Assembly (NCBI RefSeq): GCF_918797505.1
Contig: NC_092794.1
Coordinates: forward strand, 72,887,345-72,951,344
DNA: 64,000 bases
From: Bemisia tabaci
Lineage: Eukaryota > Arthropoda > Insecta > Hemiptera > Aleyrodidae
Direction of reading: 5' to 3'
Below, piece after piece: positions 33,501 to 46,142 of the stretch. A model generated the notes under the pieces. That model was not told where the DNA came from and searched no databases. It saw only the letters and a list, made by a program, of their open reading frames with translations. Position 1 is the stretch's first letter, and each line of letters starts with the position of its first letter. A program made the translations under genes and the position numbers.

Positions 33501-35711
33501 AAAATGTTAGCTCAAGAGAAACTTGATGCCACTCAAAATGAACCATCCGCAACCTCTCAAATCTTTTCTCAATCTGAAACTGAGAAGAAATCTTCAAGTC
33601 CAATGAAAAAAGCTCTCAAAGAGTCAGATCCAGTTGCATTGAAGAAAATTAAGAAATCTGAAGACCCCAAAAACGCAGATTCTAAGCATAATAAACTTGA
33701 AACTGCGTCAGATAAATCAGAAATTACAAAAGATGATGTTTGTGTTGCAGTAGAAAATAAAGAAAAAACAAATAAATTAGACCAAGAGACTGAACTGAAA
33801 AATCATGCTGAAAGTGATGATGATAATTTGTGTCTGGACGGAGGCAGTGACTCAGATGATCCTGAATTATTAAAGATCAATTTCAGTGAAGATGGAAGTA
33901 GCGAGTCATCAGATGATTCCTCTAAGGGCAAAGAAGAAGATCAAGTTCCTAAAATCGTTCATGAGAATGAAGATATTATCACATTAGATACGAATAATAA
34001 GTCACAAACAGCAAAACAAACTGAAGAGATTTCAGAACTTGATAAAGCCAACAGTGTGGATTCTGATGATGATGTTAATTATGAAACTTCCATCAACAAT
34101 CAATCCGTAGTAGTTCTGAATAAAGAGCCTCCAAAAAATAAAAGTGTGTCCTTCTCAAACGATGTTAAGGAACCGAAAAAGTCCCCCAAGAAATCAACGT
34201 TACTCCTTTTAAGTGACCCTGACTATGTGTCAAAAATTCAAAACTACATCAGCAATGAACTTCAAAGTAGACAACAGTTGAAGCAAATTTCCAAATTAAA
34301 TAACCCAAAAATTGTCAAACCTTCGAAAAAAGTTGATAAACCCATAGCTCTGAAAAAAGAAAAACCCAAACCTTTGGAAAAGCCGGTTGAACTTTTGAGT
34401 AAGAAAATCAAAATCGATGAGGTACCAAAGTGTGCCCTGAAAATGTCTTCCAAGAACACGGATCAAACATCGTCAAGCCAACAACCTAAGCCCATTGCTA
34501 GTAAGGCCATGGAGAGGAAGAAGGAACCCGCAAAATCGTTGAGTAAGAAACAAGCTTTGACAACTGATAAGTTTAGCCTCAAACCCGTAAAACCCTCAAA
34601 TGATAAGTTTGCAAGTAGTAACGCAGAAACCCTAACTCAAAATGTTGGAAGCTCCCATCAAATTTCCTTGTGTGCGACAAGTAATTCTGATCAAGAGACG
34701 AACAATTTTCTCACAGACAAGTCGAAGAATAAAAGGAAAGTTGAAGAGAAGACTGTTGCATCTGCTTTGAAAAAAGCAAAATTAATTCAAAATGATCCCA
34801 AATTTAAAGAAAGGGCAGAATCATTTCCTCAAAAATCGAAGAAATCTAATAATACGGCTGGTCACATTACTGATCAATCTAAGCAGAAGGTAGCCAGCAC
34901 AATGAACTTCCAAGTCACCATTGGCAAAACCAAACCAATTTTTCATAAGTCTCTTCCTGCGAAACAGTTCACTTTAAGCGCGCTTACTCTATCTCAGTCA
35001 AATGAGGAAAATGAAGCCAAGGTGATTCCTGCCAGTTGGGGAAAAATTCTTGTTGAAAATAACCATCAGACTTCGAAAATCTCTCTTAAAAGTACATCAG
35101 CTGATGCGAAGAATAAATGGGAAGTCAAACCTTCCAAGGAGCAACCTGCAAGCACTTTTGAGGGGAAGAAAGTCAACCAGACTGCTTCAGCGAGCACCCA
35201 AGCACATATATCCGACAGGAATTTTGGTAAGAAAAATCTGATACCAGTCCCTGCTGTGACAAAAGTTGCGCCGCAAGTTCCAACTAAACCTAAACCAGAG
35301 CTGACCAAACTATCAGTCGCCAGCAAAGCATCGGGAAATCAAGTTTCGAATATTTCGAAGAAGAAAAAGAAAAAGAAATCCAAGTCTCTGAGTCAAGATC
35401 CAACAGAAGTGATGAAAAATTTAGCAGATAGTTTTGTTCAAACAGCAAAAAAACCCAATCTTAGCTCAAAAAGTTCTTTCAACTGGCCAACCAACGATGA
35501 TGGTGAAACAATTGATGAAAATGACGATGTTAATGTAACTAGGTTACAGGAAAGAAAAACTTCACTTGTACAATTAAAAGATCAGAATCCTGTCAGCAAT
35601 TCAAGAAAGCTAAATGTTGCAAATGTATTCCAGAAACAGAAAGTACCCACTATGAGCATTGCTTCCGACAGCACCAGTCAATTCTTTAAATCCTTTGACA
35701 AGAAGAAGCAT
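30567..35711 (+). CDS. Lys/Ser-rich gene, coding exon 1 (1,715 codons)
   Basis: One uninterrupted 5.1-kb coding exon. It ends at a His codon with donor GTAAGT at 35712, in phase 0 with exon 2. Reading through the donor would reach a stop after four more codons. Confidence 0.85.
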
Positions 35712-38700
35712 GTAAGTAAAAGTTGAACATTTTCACTTCATATCAATTATTACTTCAGCTCTTCCAAAATTCTCTCGATCATGTCATCAGACTTCACGTT
35801 CTTTAATAATTATTAAAAAAAAAAAAAAAAAAAAAAAATTGACAGGCAGAAGAATACCTTTATAATTCTAACTACTACACATTTCACTGCTTTTGAAATA
35901 TTCATCTCATAACATTTTCAAAGGGTTTAGAAATTTTTCAGCTGTGTATATGTGGGTGGATGAATATGAGACGAACCATGCACCTAAGCACAAAAATTGT
36001 TAGATAACCATACAATCCTAGATATTTCAAAGAGGAAAGAAGAAAAATGTAGATTCTCAAATTTTAGAAAATTATGGGATTTTTTTTCAAAACGAAAAGG
36101 CCAATCAGAAAATTGCAAAGCTGAGAGCTCAATCCATTCATGAACAGTGCCTTACAATATCGTGAATTTGAGGACTCCAATACTTAACCTTTTTCCTTTG
36201 TTTCAGGGGGATCGTTTTGACAGAAAAAGGAAGCTCTTGACAACACCAGGAAGTGAACTGCCCAAACCAGCCAGTAAGTTTTCCTACTCAGATATGATTT
36301 AAAACACTTCACTGGGCCTTTTGAAAGAATATTATAAAATCCAAATTGTCATTCCAAGCACTGATTAGTGAAGTTACATTGTCTGCTTTGTCGCTTTTTT
36401 TGGGAATGTTTGCTGATCAGAAGTCTTAGTATGATAAACGCCGGTGACTGTGCATGATCAATGACTCGAAAAAATTTAGTTCGCAACTTCAACGATCTTT
36501 GATCTTCCCTTTGCTGTACACCAAGACCTCATCTCCAATACCATGTTCACATTGTGAAACAAAGCAATCTGTTATGAACTTTCTAATCTTTTAAAATTAT
36601 TTTGTGACTAGATCAGAAATTTCAGCTGCCAGCAAAGCCCAGCATCAGGTTTAGAGTCTATTTTCATTTGAGGATTTTGAGGACTTTTATTCAGAACTAT
36701 TAACGCTACTCTCACTCATTGCAAATAGAAGCCCAAAATATCTCATTGATAATACTGATAACCGCATGGCTTACATGATTTTTAGTTCAAATGGCATCAT
36801 TGTTAAGGTTGGGGTACACATATATGTCTTCAGTTACGATGAGTGGAAAAGGCATGCTGCAAAATATCTAAAAATAGTTGAAGCAACTGTCAAAGTAAGT
36901 AAAACTTCAGGAAGAAAGAATTAACATCCTTCAATCATGTAGGTCATGATTTTTTCTATGTGTTTAATTCTGTTTCAACTTCTTTTACAGAAAGTGCTCA
37001 TTTAGAACCAGTTAAAGGCTCGCAAGATTCTGAGGCTGAACCGTCTTCTAACAGTGAGGTGTGTAAATGCTCTGACAATTATTTTGAATCATGGCTTTTA
37101 AGACCTGAAAGAACCGGAATGTATTGGCATTCATCAGGGAACACAATTTTTTTCAGGAAAGCAAGTAAATCTCAGAATATTATCATTAAGGACCCAGAAT
37201 TTGATGAGAAACCAGTGAGAAAATTTATGAGTTGAAGGAACTTATCGAAATATCTTTCAAGTTGGGGACCAACTGATTTCATAACTTGGTGACCATACTT
37301 TTCCAAGATACCTATGCGGACTATCTCAGCTAAGTAGGCTAACTGTGTAAGTGAACATAAAGAGGTGACCAGACCACTTGCACGGCTAAACATGGTTTCC
37401 AGCTAAAATTAGTGAGGTTAGACTATGTTTCAAAAATAAATTGAGAATTCGTCTTATTGCAATGTACAAAGAAGAAAAAGATAACAACGATCAATCTGAA
37501 CACTCCTGGCTGGTTTCCTTGAAGACGGAAAAGCAAGGTCCATCATGAAACTTGACAAGAGCCGAAATGAGCACATCTTAACCAGCATGGAGTCTTTAAG
37601 GCAAGTTACAAGTTCACTTCAATTTTCGACGTATTATACTCCTCAATATTTCGATGGCATGTTCAAGCATTTAGATTCTGGCAGTACTGCTAGGAGGTGC
37701 AAAAATATCGTAGTCTATGTTTGCTAATTCTAAAATTTGTTTCCTCTCAATTTACAGGCTTTGAAAACTTTACCCGAGGATTTCTTAAAAAAATTAAGTC
37801 ATCGATCGCAGCTGCTTCCAGTTTTGAACCAAGACAATCATGGCAAGAAGAAAAGGAAGAAGAATAAGAAGAAGAAAAATTTCCAGACATCAGAACAGGG
37901 TAAGCACTCCAATTAAAGCTTTGCTCTCCATAAAAGCTTTTAATTTAGAAAAATAATGGGAGATGTCAGAACAAAAAATGGATTAAAGTTTGTTTTTCAC
38001 TTTTTCATTCAAATTGTGTGCATGCAGAAACGTTTGTGCTGTCTACTAAAATTCACTCATCGGCGAGATATAACACTCTCCAGGGACTAAAACTCAAATA
38101 TTCTGTTGACAAGGAAAAGTAAAAACTACCAGGGTTTTCATAATTGACTTATTTTCCGATTCCCTGTCTCCAATCTGAATTCCTTAACCCTTGATCAAAA
38201 TCTTCACTTAGATTTATTTTCTTTAAATTATGGTGACTTTCGCCAAACTATGGACAAAATTTCCACTCTAGAAATCCAAATTAAGGAAAAAGGCACTGGC
38301 AAGTTGTTTGCGCTCTCTCGAATGGCACTGGCTGAAGTAGCTTAGTCGATGCACTGTTCGCAAAATGCCCTGACTCCCCAGACTGCTGGAAGCCCAGAAC
38401 TAAGTATTAAATTTTAAGTTCCAATAATGGATGTATAATTTTCGGACTTGGTTTTCATCTCCAAATTCATCTGAAAAAGTGTATGTGTATTTATTTCAAC
38501 AAATGAGGTAAGACAAATGTTGGCGTAAATATAGTAGAATGAAGATCGACACGATTTTCCAATTAAAGTTTAATTAAAGCTATTTTTCAAAATTAAAAGT
38601 AGTAAGATGAATATGGGAAGATGTTGCCATTGAAATGTTTTTTTTAAGGAACGCTTATTGTTACCGAAACCTTCTGTGCGATTCCTGGTGACAACAAGCT

Positions 38701-39829
38701 TTTAGTAAGGAAACAGAAGAATGATAATATTGTAGCCATGATACTTTATTTGTTTATTTCTATTTTATGCTGCAAAGTACTTTTCGAAGTATTTCTTCTA
38801 GATACGTGGAATTATTTGCTATCATCTCTCTGCTACCTTGCTTGTTTACCTACTCTGCCTATCATTCTTGTATCAGGATTGAATCGATGTAGGATTTCTC
38901 TATTGATGGGTATGCTTGATGATGGCTCTGCAAGCTGAAAAGTACTTAGCAACATGAAATAGAAATAAAAAAAAATTAAGATATCATGGCTTCAATATTA
39001 TTATTCTTCTGCTTTTTTAAATTGTAGATACCTGTACTACTATTATGTTTTAGTAAAGAAGAGACCTGCTCTACTCTGTAAGGAATGCCTTTTTAGATAT
39101 CTTTTAGTCCTATAATTTTAGCTTGTTTGTCCAATCATTTTCACTCAGAAGAGGGAAATTCAGTTTCATGTGCACATTTTTCTACTCTTCATCAATGCGC
39201 CTGTAGAGGCTCCGATTTTGAACTAACAAATTCCAGTAAGTGTCAATTTGATAATGTAAACAATGTTTGATTTCAGGTGGAGCCTCCAGTAGTCTAGATG
39301 ATGATTTCATCCCCCTGTCAGGATGTAGTACCAAATTCAAAGTTGTGGCTCTCAATGATACCTCAAAGCAAAGCCACGGTATTTCTCATTCCAAGAATAA
39401 ATTTCTCCATAGGAGAGATACGAAAAGAGAACCAGGTAAGATAATTATCATTGCTCGAGTAGAAAAAATTAAATTTTTATCTTCGGATGATGCAGCCAAA
39501 ATAACAAGGAATGACTAGGCTTTTGCTCTAAGTATATTTGAGGGGCTTGGAGGACAAGGCGCATAGTGCAGTTTTTGAAAAAATTGAGGTATTAATGATA
39601 TCAAGTAAAACTAGCTTAAATGCATATTCTGTAAACAATTTGCTCCTAAATTCCAATATTCAAGCATCAAAAAGTCAGTTTGAACTTTCTCTCTGCCCTA
39701 AAGATGCATGTAATTTCGAAACTTCAAATATGTATTTCTCGAATTAGCAAAAACTGCATTTATGCGCCTAGTCCTCCAAGCTACTCATTTAATTGTTCAC
39801 AAGAAAAGGAAGCTCAGTCCTCGAGACAG

Positions 39830-39874
<45 letters not shown>

Positions 39875-41195
39875 CTGAGCCAAGACCAATTTTGTGCTCT
39901 TGATAGTTGTAGAAAGCTTCACAGTCTAGAAGTTTCATATTTTGTGTAGCCTTGAAAAGAGGTTTATTTTTACCTTTTTTCAAGGCCTCGAAAGAGTTTG
40001 ATACTTCCAGAAGGTCCTTAAAGAAGGCTGAAGGACAATGCTCACAATACCAAGAAATTCAGCGCCAGCTAAATTTTGATGTAATTTGATATGATGTTCC
40101 TTACAACTTCCTGAGCAGGATGAACTTTGAAACCGATTTTTCTATGTGCCAGTCTCGAGAAGATTGAGACTATGAAGTGAATTTTTTAGACGTCTCCAAA
40201 GAATTTTCTATTGAAAGTGTAGGACTATCGCCATGTGTTAGGGTGTGTGTGGACGCTGCACCATGCATTGTTATCGCTCAGCAGAATTTAATTCTCTTTC
40301 TCGGTCTCATCTTTCTTGCCCGGGAGGAAACAAAATTTCTCCTCAATCACCCTTCAGATGTTGGAACATTTGTATCATATATGACGTGTAAAAATGCTGA
40401 AATATTCACGCTTCAGTTCTACTACCTGGAGATTGGCTTCTAGAAAGTTTGTTTTTCAAAACTCATCATCCTAAGGAGGTAGTAAGGAGCATCATTTAAA
40501 ATTATTTAGAAATTTAGATGGCGCCGAATTTCTTGGTATTGTCTGGGTAGCCCTTTTACCCTCTAATAATTGGCAGCGGTAAGGGCTTTTCGTTTAAAAA
40601 TAAAGCATTTGAGGTTAAGTAGATCGTTTGGAATGACTTTCTTATCACGAAGGCAGCTGTGATCTACTATCACAATTCCTAACTCAGTTTCACAGAGACA
40701 TACAGGAAGAGAACTGTGTGTTCAGAAAAAAATTTCATGGAAGGCTCTGAGCCAGCTTGATTTTTTATTCCAGGAAGCTGTATGAACCTGGAACCATGAC
40801 CTAGCTGATGAGAGTAATAATAAGATCAATCAGAAATATTTATATGACAGATACCGGTTTTTGTTACCTATAGTAACTCAAGGGTCCTTATGCTTGTGTT
40901 CTAAAAATCGCTCTGTATAAGCGATTTTGAATGAAATTCGCTGAATAAAGTTGCGTTTTAAAGCTATTTGAATGATCTTCAAGGTTGCATAGTGGACAAT
41001 TTGCTGGCTTCATTTGTCAGCTCATGCAAAGGTTGGTGACAAGACCTGTGGAAAGCTGCTTGTATGAAATGACTGTAATGAATAATCACTCATCAGATTC
41101 TTTCACATTTCTTTGTTTCAGTACAAAATATTCTCAAGTATAGGCAAAAGATGAGTAAACCTGAGAAAACAAAATGGTTCTCTACAGTTTCTTAA
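30567..41195 (+). CDS. Large Lys/Ser-rich, probably nuclear protein with internal tandem repeats, 6 coding exons, complete
   Basis: Exons 30567-35711, 36207-36273, 36991-37058, 37758-37899, 39277-39435 and 41122-41195 join in phase (5,655 nt) into 1,884 residues; an in-frame TAA precedes the ATG. I do not recognise the family. Residues about 85-235 repeat a basic RSSSRLSQ-type motif. Residues about 684-976 are five 61-residue tandem repeats with Ser-Pro-x-Lys-like sites (SPRKSL, SPARKID). An acidic Ser/Asp stretch lies near 1080-1118 and Lys clusters near 1597-1606 and in exon 4 (KKKRKKNKKKKN). The C terminus (exons 5-6) is the only segment that looks folded: DDDFIPLSG, FKVVALNDTSK, NKFLHRR, KREPVQNILKYRQK. 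No signal peptide, membrane segment or catalytic motif is visible. Composition suggests a chromatin or nucleolar protein phosphorylated at Ser-Pro sites; this is inference. It is head to head with the TMEM186-like gene. Confidence 0.72.
32616..33500 (+). repeat. Five 183-bp coding tandem repeats
   Basis: Copies start at 32616, 32799, 32982, 33165 and 33348, exactly 183 bp (61 codons) apart. They are nearly identical at the DNA level, including third codon positions; the last copy is the most diverged and breaks off after about 150 bp. Each carries QDKIALSPRKSL and SPARKID. Confidence 0.95.
35712..36206 (+). other. Intron 1 (after coding exon 1) of the Lys/Ser-rich gene
   Basis: GT-AG intron with a 24-bp A tract at 35815-35838. 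Nothing else seen. Confidence 0.6.
36207..36273 (+). CDS. Lys/Ser-rich gene, coding exon 2
   Basis: Acceptor TTTGTTTCAG, donor GTAAGT. Codes for GDRFDRKRKLLTTPGSELPK and two more residues, ending one base into the next codon. Confidence 0.7.
36991..37058 (+). CDS. Lys/Ser-rich gene, coding exon 3
   Basis: Acceptor CTTTTACAG, donor GTGTGT (weaker than the others). The exon completes a Lys codon, codes for an acidic SQDSEAEPSSNSE segment and ends in phase 0. Confidence 0.6.
37758..37899 (+). CDS. Lys/Ser-rich gene, coding exon 4 (basic cluster)
   Basis: Acceptor ATTTACAG, donor GTAAGC. Codes for ALKTLPEDFLKKLSHRSQLL followed by a dense Lys/Arg cluster typical of nuclear or nucleolar localisation. 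Confidence 0.7.
39277..39435 (+). CDS. Lys/Ser-rich gene, coding exon 5
   Basis: Acceptor GATTTCAG, donor GTAAGA. Codes for DDDFIPLSG, FKVVALNDTSK and a Lys/Arg-rich segment ending KREP. Both phases fit exons 4 and 6. Confidence 0.68.
39539..39788. mobile_element. MITE family F, intact copy, in intron 5 of the Lys/Ser-rich gene
   Basis: Left end GAGGGGCTTGGAGGACAAGG; right end GCGCCTAGTCCTCCAAGC. It begins about 100 bp after the exon 5 donor. Confidence 0.82.
39832..39874. repeat. 43-bp poly(T) tract
   Basis: Uninterrupted T run in an intron. It could be the A tail of a minus-strand retroposed copy; I saw no body to go with it. Confidence 0.9.
41122..41195 (+). CDS. Lys/Ser-rich gene, last coding exon
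   Basis: Acceptor TTTGTTTCAG. The exon completes a Val codon and codes for QNILKYRQKMSKPEKTKWFS plus three residues, then TAA. The nearest AATAAA I saw downstream is near 43216, so the 3' end is uncertain. Confidence 0.6.
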
Positions 41196-42640
41196 AGCAA
41201 GATTTTCTCAAACTTATTCATCCATCACAGCAGCCGCCATTGATTGCCTTGATGGTATTTGGATGTAAGTCCTATCGTACCTATCAATGATCTTTCACAA
41301 GTTAGGTAGTTCCTTTGCCAGTTTATCATTATCTTTTATTTTTAGCGTAAGAAAAAGTTACTGAATTTATGCATCAACATTTGTCTTCTTTTTTTCATTT
41401 TTTACTGTTCGACTCATAATGACATCAAAGTAAATGCTTTAATGGAGTTTTCTATATTTCTATCACTTTTCCGTATTTGTTGTGAAAAATGTGTGCTCCC
41501 GAGTAGCCATAGATTACAAAATGCCTTAATGGAGTTTTCTGTATTTCTATCACTTTTCTGTATTTGTTGTGAAAAATGTGAGCTCCCAAGTAGCCATAAA
41601 TTAAGTCTTTTTGAATTTTTGTGCATTTATTGTTCTTCTGTTTTATTTAATAACACATTTTTCTTAGCCATAGATTACGAAATGCCTTAATGGAGTTTTC
41701 TATATTTCTATCACTTTTCTGTATTTGTTTTGAAAAATGTGAGCTCCCAAGTAGCCATAAATTAAGTCTTTTTGAATTTTTGTGCATTTATTGTACTTTT
41801 GTTTTATTTAATAACATATTTTTCTTATTTAAGTTGACTTTTAATTTTTGATTTCTTGAGCAATGGGTCTGTTGCAAGCAAGAAAAACAGCAAATTGTAA
41901 TATCATCGGTTCCAGTAAAATTTCCCAAAAATTGCGATGGGCGTACCTAAAAGTCTGAAATCCACTCATTAGCATACTAACTTCATAGTTTGTAAAACGT
42001 TTTTTACAAGTTTTACATGTACACGAACAGTTTTTTCAGTGGCCAGCAATCATGTTTGCCATTAAAGAAACGCAAGAGAATCTAACCTTTAGAGACCAGC
42101 AATCTTTTTAACTGTTTTAAACTTTTTCTGAACATATATATGATATTTAAAAACTTTGTTTCCATAAAACAAAGTTCCAAGGAGGGAAACTAACACTAGA
42201 AAATGGTTGGAATCATACGCGAGAAAAAGTTTGCTGTGTTGTCTTTTTGTTTAGCCTAGGTTTTCCTCCATCTCGGACAAACTTGGTCGCAGGCGACTAA
42301 GATAAATGCGGGCTTCGTCGACACAAGGAATTTGAAGAAACAAGTTAAGTACAAACTTAGCAAATAGTTTGCTAAAGAGTGGATTTCACTCTTTTTCATA
42401 AGTCCATCATCACTGTCAAATGATTTTATCTGGAGTATGTCTATTTTTTTTGGCTGTATCTCTTACCCAAACAGATCCATTGTAATTATCCGGAAAAACA
42501 GCCAGGAAGAAATTTGTCAGATGTAAAATAAGCACTGTCGAAAAAATGGTGGAAAAATTTTTGAGCTCTCGACAAAAAATTCTCCTCTAGAAGAAGTATC
42601 CGATCAAATAGTTGCAAGTGGTTCAGACTAATTGTGTGTT
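41196..42640. other. 3' region after the Lys/Ser-rich gene with local tandem duplications
   Basis: The segment GCCTTAATGGAGTTTTCT..TGAGCTCCCAAGTAGCCAT recurs at about 41435, 41519 and 41680. The unit starting near 41519 is about 160 bp and includes AAGTCTTTTTGAATTTTTGT. Probably untranslated or intergenic. Confidence 0.6.
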
Positions 42641-42642
42641 GT

Positions 42643-42794
42643 AATTTTGTGATGCCAGGTTGAGAGTTCAAAATACTTGAAGTAAAATTCAACCATGCAT
42701 CCTCCATGGGTGCAATAATTTTGCACCCATGGAGGATGCATGGTTGAATTTTACTTCAAGTATTTTGAACTCTCAACCTGGCATCACAAAATTT
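42643..42794. repeat. Near-perfect 152-bp palindrome (hairpin with 72-bp arms)
   Basis: The left arm, 42643-42714 (ending ATCCTCCATGGGTGCAA), is complemented exactly by 42721-42794 (starting TTGCACCCATGGAGGAT). The loop is only about 6 bp. Confidence 0.95.
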
Positions 42795-42799
42795 TGTAT

Positions 42800-44510
42800 A
42801 GAAAAAAAAAGAAGCTTTATGTTATCATAGCTCGAATTTGAAATTATATTTTACGGCAGCTTGAATTGCTTTATTTTGATTTGTCTCGATTTGGACATTC
42901 AAACTTTAATTAGATGTTAGAGGTCGAATTTCTTATTCTCTATTACTATTTTTAGCTCAGAGTAATTTTTTTTACTCAATTTTTTGAAAAGAGTTAATTC
43001 CCTTAAGCTAAACATGTTCCAAGCAACACTCTTTTGCTCATAATTGAAGGACCAGCATGAGAAAACAAGTTGAACTTGTTCAAGTTTGTTGAAAATGTGT
43101 AACCATAAATCTATAGCACTTCGATAATCATGAAAAAAAAGGGAGAAAAACTGAATATTTAAAGTATTTATAAAATCCATTCTTATTTTAAATGAAAAAT
43201 GCATGAATAACTAAAATAAACAACTTTATTCATTATTTTTGAAACCAACGGGGAGGGTCGTATAATAAAAGATGACTCTCAGTATTAGTGCTAAATTCAA
43301 ACATGTAGATCTGACAATATTATAATTTTCTCATGAACTTCAGTTCTGTTCATGAACTAGGTCTGTTGTACGCATTGTTTTTTTTTTTTTTTTTTCCTTT
43401 CTTTCTGCCATTTTTGTTTTTACATGGAACGTAAGAATTGCATTAAAATCCCATTAAGCACATCAAATAAGCCTGAAATCCACTCTTCAACATGCAAACC
43501 GTGTACTGTATTACGCTTGTCAAATTTCTCTGGTCTACCGATACTGTTTCTCAGTTGGCGATGACCAAGCTTGCACAGACAGAGGAGTGAAAAATCCTAA
43601 CTTGAATAAACGAATTATCTTGCAAACTTTTCCAAATGTATGATTTCGAGCACTTGCACTCTTCTTTCTATGTTTAGCAAAAACTTTAGCTTTGAATCAT
43701 TTGTAATCTTCTGCAAAGATAATTGTTTACAGCTCATGAGATTGTTTATTTCGAGTAGGTTTTCTCAAGTCTCACTGGACAAACCTGACTGCTGGCCACA
43801 TAGTAATTAGAAAAAGCGTGTTACAAACTATGTTTATTACGCGCTACAGAGTGGCTTTTAGACTTTTTTGATGTGCCCGACATGATTTTTGGGCGATTTT
43901 ACCAGTGGAAAAGTCTTATGATTTGCTGTTCCTCTCATGTGCAACAGACCCATCTCTATTTAATATCCTCAAATTTTTGGGCACATTACTTCACTATTTT
44001 AGCTAGAAAGTTAATTTAACTCAGTTTCTTCTATTCGGTAAAACCAAATTGGATGATTGAACAACTTTCTCCTCAACAAATATCATATTTATGATAAATT
44101 GTATCAGCTTACAATGTAAAACAGCAGTCATAGGAATGATAGCACAATTAATTCATTAAAAAAATAATTCACTTAAAGATAATGGGATTGGATCCAAAAC
44201 ATTTCGTATGTAATACTATTTACTTACAACAGGGATAGTTAGAGATCAATTCAATAATAAATATCAAGAGCGATCCTCTTCGGCCAGTCTCTGCTCATCT
44301 TTTTGAGATCCACTCTCCCACCATAGCTTGTATAATGGAGAATCCGCTCATCCCAAAATGATCCCATGAGAAATCATTTTAATGAAACTTCTTGCCATTG
44401 CTGGGCAGTAAGAGGCTCCATGATTTGTCTGCAGGAATGACTGACCTGTTGGGATTGATCTTAACAAAAACTAAGATACAGAGCTTCCATCTTCTGTGAA
44501 TCCACACAAA
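42800..44510. other. AT-rich intergenic sequence
   Basis: No gene called. A T tract is present at about 43378-43395. Confidence 0.4.
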
Positions 44511-44516
44511 AGATAA

Positions 44517-44750
44517 CGATGGTGTATGTCCCTAACCACATATCTCAGTTTGCGACGTTGCAGACTTCCTGTCATGCTTAATTTTTTAACAGAAAAACTA
44601 TTCAATGGAAATTCCTAAAAACTGCCGTGATTTTTCGAAGAAAATTCTGCGAAAACATAAAGGTATGATGTCAATTTACTCTCTTTTGAAATAATGAAAC
44701 TGCATAAATTTTCAAACGAAATACGTGGTTATGGATTTACACCATCGAAA
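44517..44750. mobile_element. MITE family B, full-length copy
   Basis: Ends CGATGGTGTATGTCCCTAAC and the inverse GGTTATGGATTTACACCATCG. The body has CAGACTTCCTGTCATGCTTA. Confidence 0.82.
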
Positions 44751-45200
44751 AGAAGGTTGAAATCTTTTCTTTAGGAAAAACCAATTTTCCAGAGAGAAAT
44801 TAGAGTAAGCGCTGGTTTGTCACTGACATATCAAGGCTGAGTTTTTTCATAATACCAAGGATTTTTTTTTTTTTTTTCAAGTAAGTCACCATCAATTTCA
44901 GAAAGAATTTTTAAATCCTGGTAAGCACTATTACATAGATGTTGCCAAGATCGAAGATTGTTCAAATGTTTCTTTCGACAGGAATAGTGCTACTGTTTCT
45001 CAGAATATTTGAGGTACCTGCAACTTTTAGATTGGGCACTGGCATTGTCTTAAAATTATAGCGCATCAAAAAATGTCAGTTACGCTCATGCAACTGGGAA
45101 ACATGATTTTTGGTTTGCTGACAACATTTTTGATCTGGAATTCTTTTTCCTTGTAATTTCGAAGATATGTAATTAATATTCTACATATAAATACAAGTTG

Positions 45201-45205
<5 letters not shown>

Positions 45206-45250
<45 letters not shown>
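45206..45250. repeat. 45-bp poly(A) tract
   Basis: Uninterrupted A run about 400 bp from the LINE fragment, on the wrong strand to be that element's tail. Confidence 0.9.
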
Positions 45251-45254
<4 letters not shown>

Positions 45255-45659
45255 AACCCCACAGTCAAGATTCATGTTTTTTTTTGTTTTTTTTTTTTCA
45301 ATTTCATTATCAATGTAAACAATTTCAGAATATAGAAATGAAACAGAATCTGTTAACTTGCAATCAAAAATTGAAGTAGATATATCAAAACAAATCAATC
45401 ACATCTGCATCAATCCTGTCAAGAAGTTGGATGCTAACTGGGCAGAAATCAATGAAACTATCGTCTTTGACTAGTCTGTAAAAATTGTTCCTCCCAATCT
45501 GCAGATGTCCTGTCAGTGTGTCAGCCGTGAAAAATGTTTTGTTAAAAAAAGTGCGGCAACATTGAGAGAATTTCACAGACCACTATCTTTGAGCTGGTGA
45601 ACGAAAGCTATGACCATGGACATACTTATGTCCATAAATGGATCATGCAACTTTTGAAC

Positions 45660-46142
45660 TTAAGTGAGCTTTTCTGCTATTCGTTTGAATTCATATTTGG
45701 TACAAAGTTTTTTTTTAAATTTAGATAGGGTTATTAGGTAGGGTATTCTCCGGTCCCCATTCCCTCCCATTCTCTTAACCCTCCTTTCTTCATCCATTTT
45801 GTCACACATTACTTTGAACCCCTTTCTAATTGCCTCGTACACTTTCCTATTACTAAGATCTCTTTTGTTCTCGACCCCTTCCAATTTTTCCTCGATCCTG
45901 TTTCTTTCCCCGATATATTTTGTACATTCCCAGACTACATGATCTACACTTTCCTCAACTTGGCACTCTTGGCAATTTTCCGAATCCTCCTTCCCATGCT
46001 CAAACAAATATTTTCCCACGCCTATATGCCCGGTTACATACCCCACTATCCATCTATCCACAATCCTTTTTTCTTTGGCCCATTCTCTTACGCTGGTCAC
46101 TTTCTCTTTCAAACTGGAGGAGATGGGGACACACACACACAC
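45660..46142 (-). pseudogene. 5'-truncated LINE (non-LTR retrotransposon), C-terminal end of ORF2
   Basis: An open frame of 160 codons on the minus strand. It contains VTGHIGVGKYLFEHG followed by a C-x2-C-x7-H-x4-C knuckle (Cys57, Cys60, His68, Cys73; CQECQVEESVDHVVWEC). This is the zinc-binding tail typical after the RNase H or reverse-transcriptase part of I/R1/Jockey-type LINEs. No reverse transcriptase lies upstream, where the frame runs into a CA microsatellite. A T-rich tract on the plus strand at 45277-45299 may be the element's A-rich tail. It is a dead fragment. Confidence 0.7.

Noticed and set aside
30567..35711. Assignment of the Lys/Ser-rich gene to DNTTIP2, Nopp140 or RRP1B
   Set aside because: Similar composition only; the Fcf2 domain of DNTTIP2 and the signature ends of the others are not present.
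36960..37235. Read-through of exon 3 of the Lys/Ser-rich gene to a stop at 37235
   Set aside because: The added sequence (VCKCSDNYFESW onward) loses the Lys/Ser character, and splicing at 37058 keeps phase with exon 4. The donor is weak, so it remains a minor alternative.
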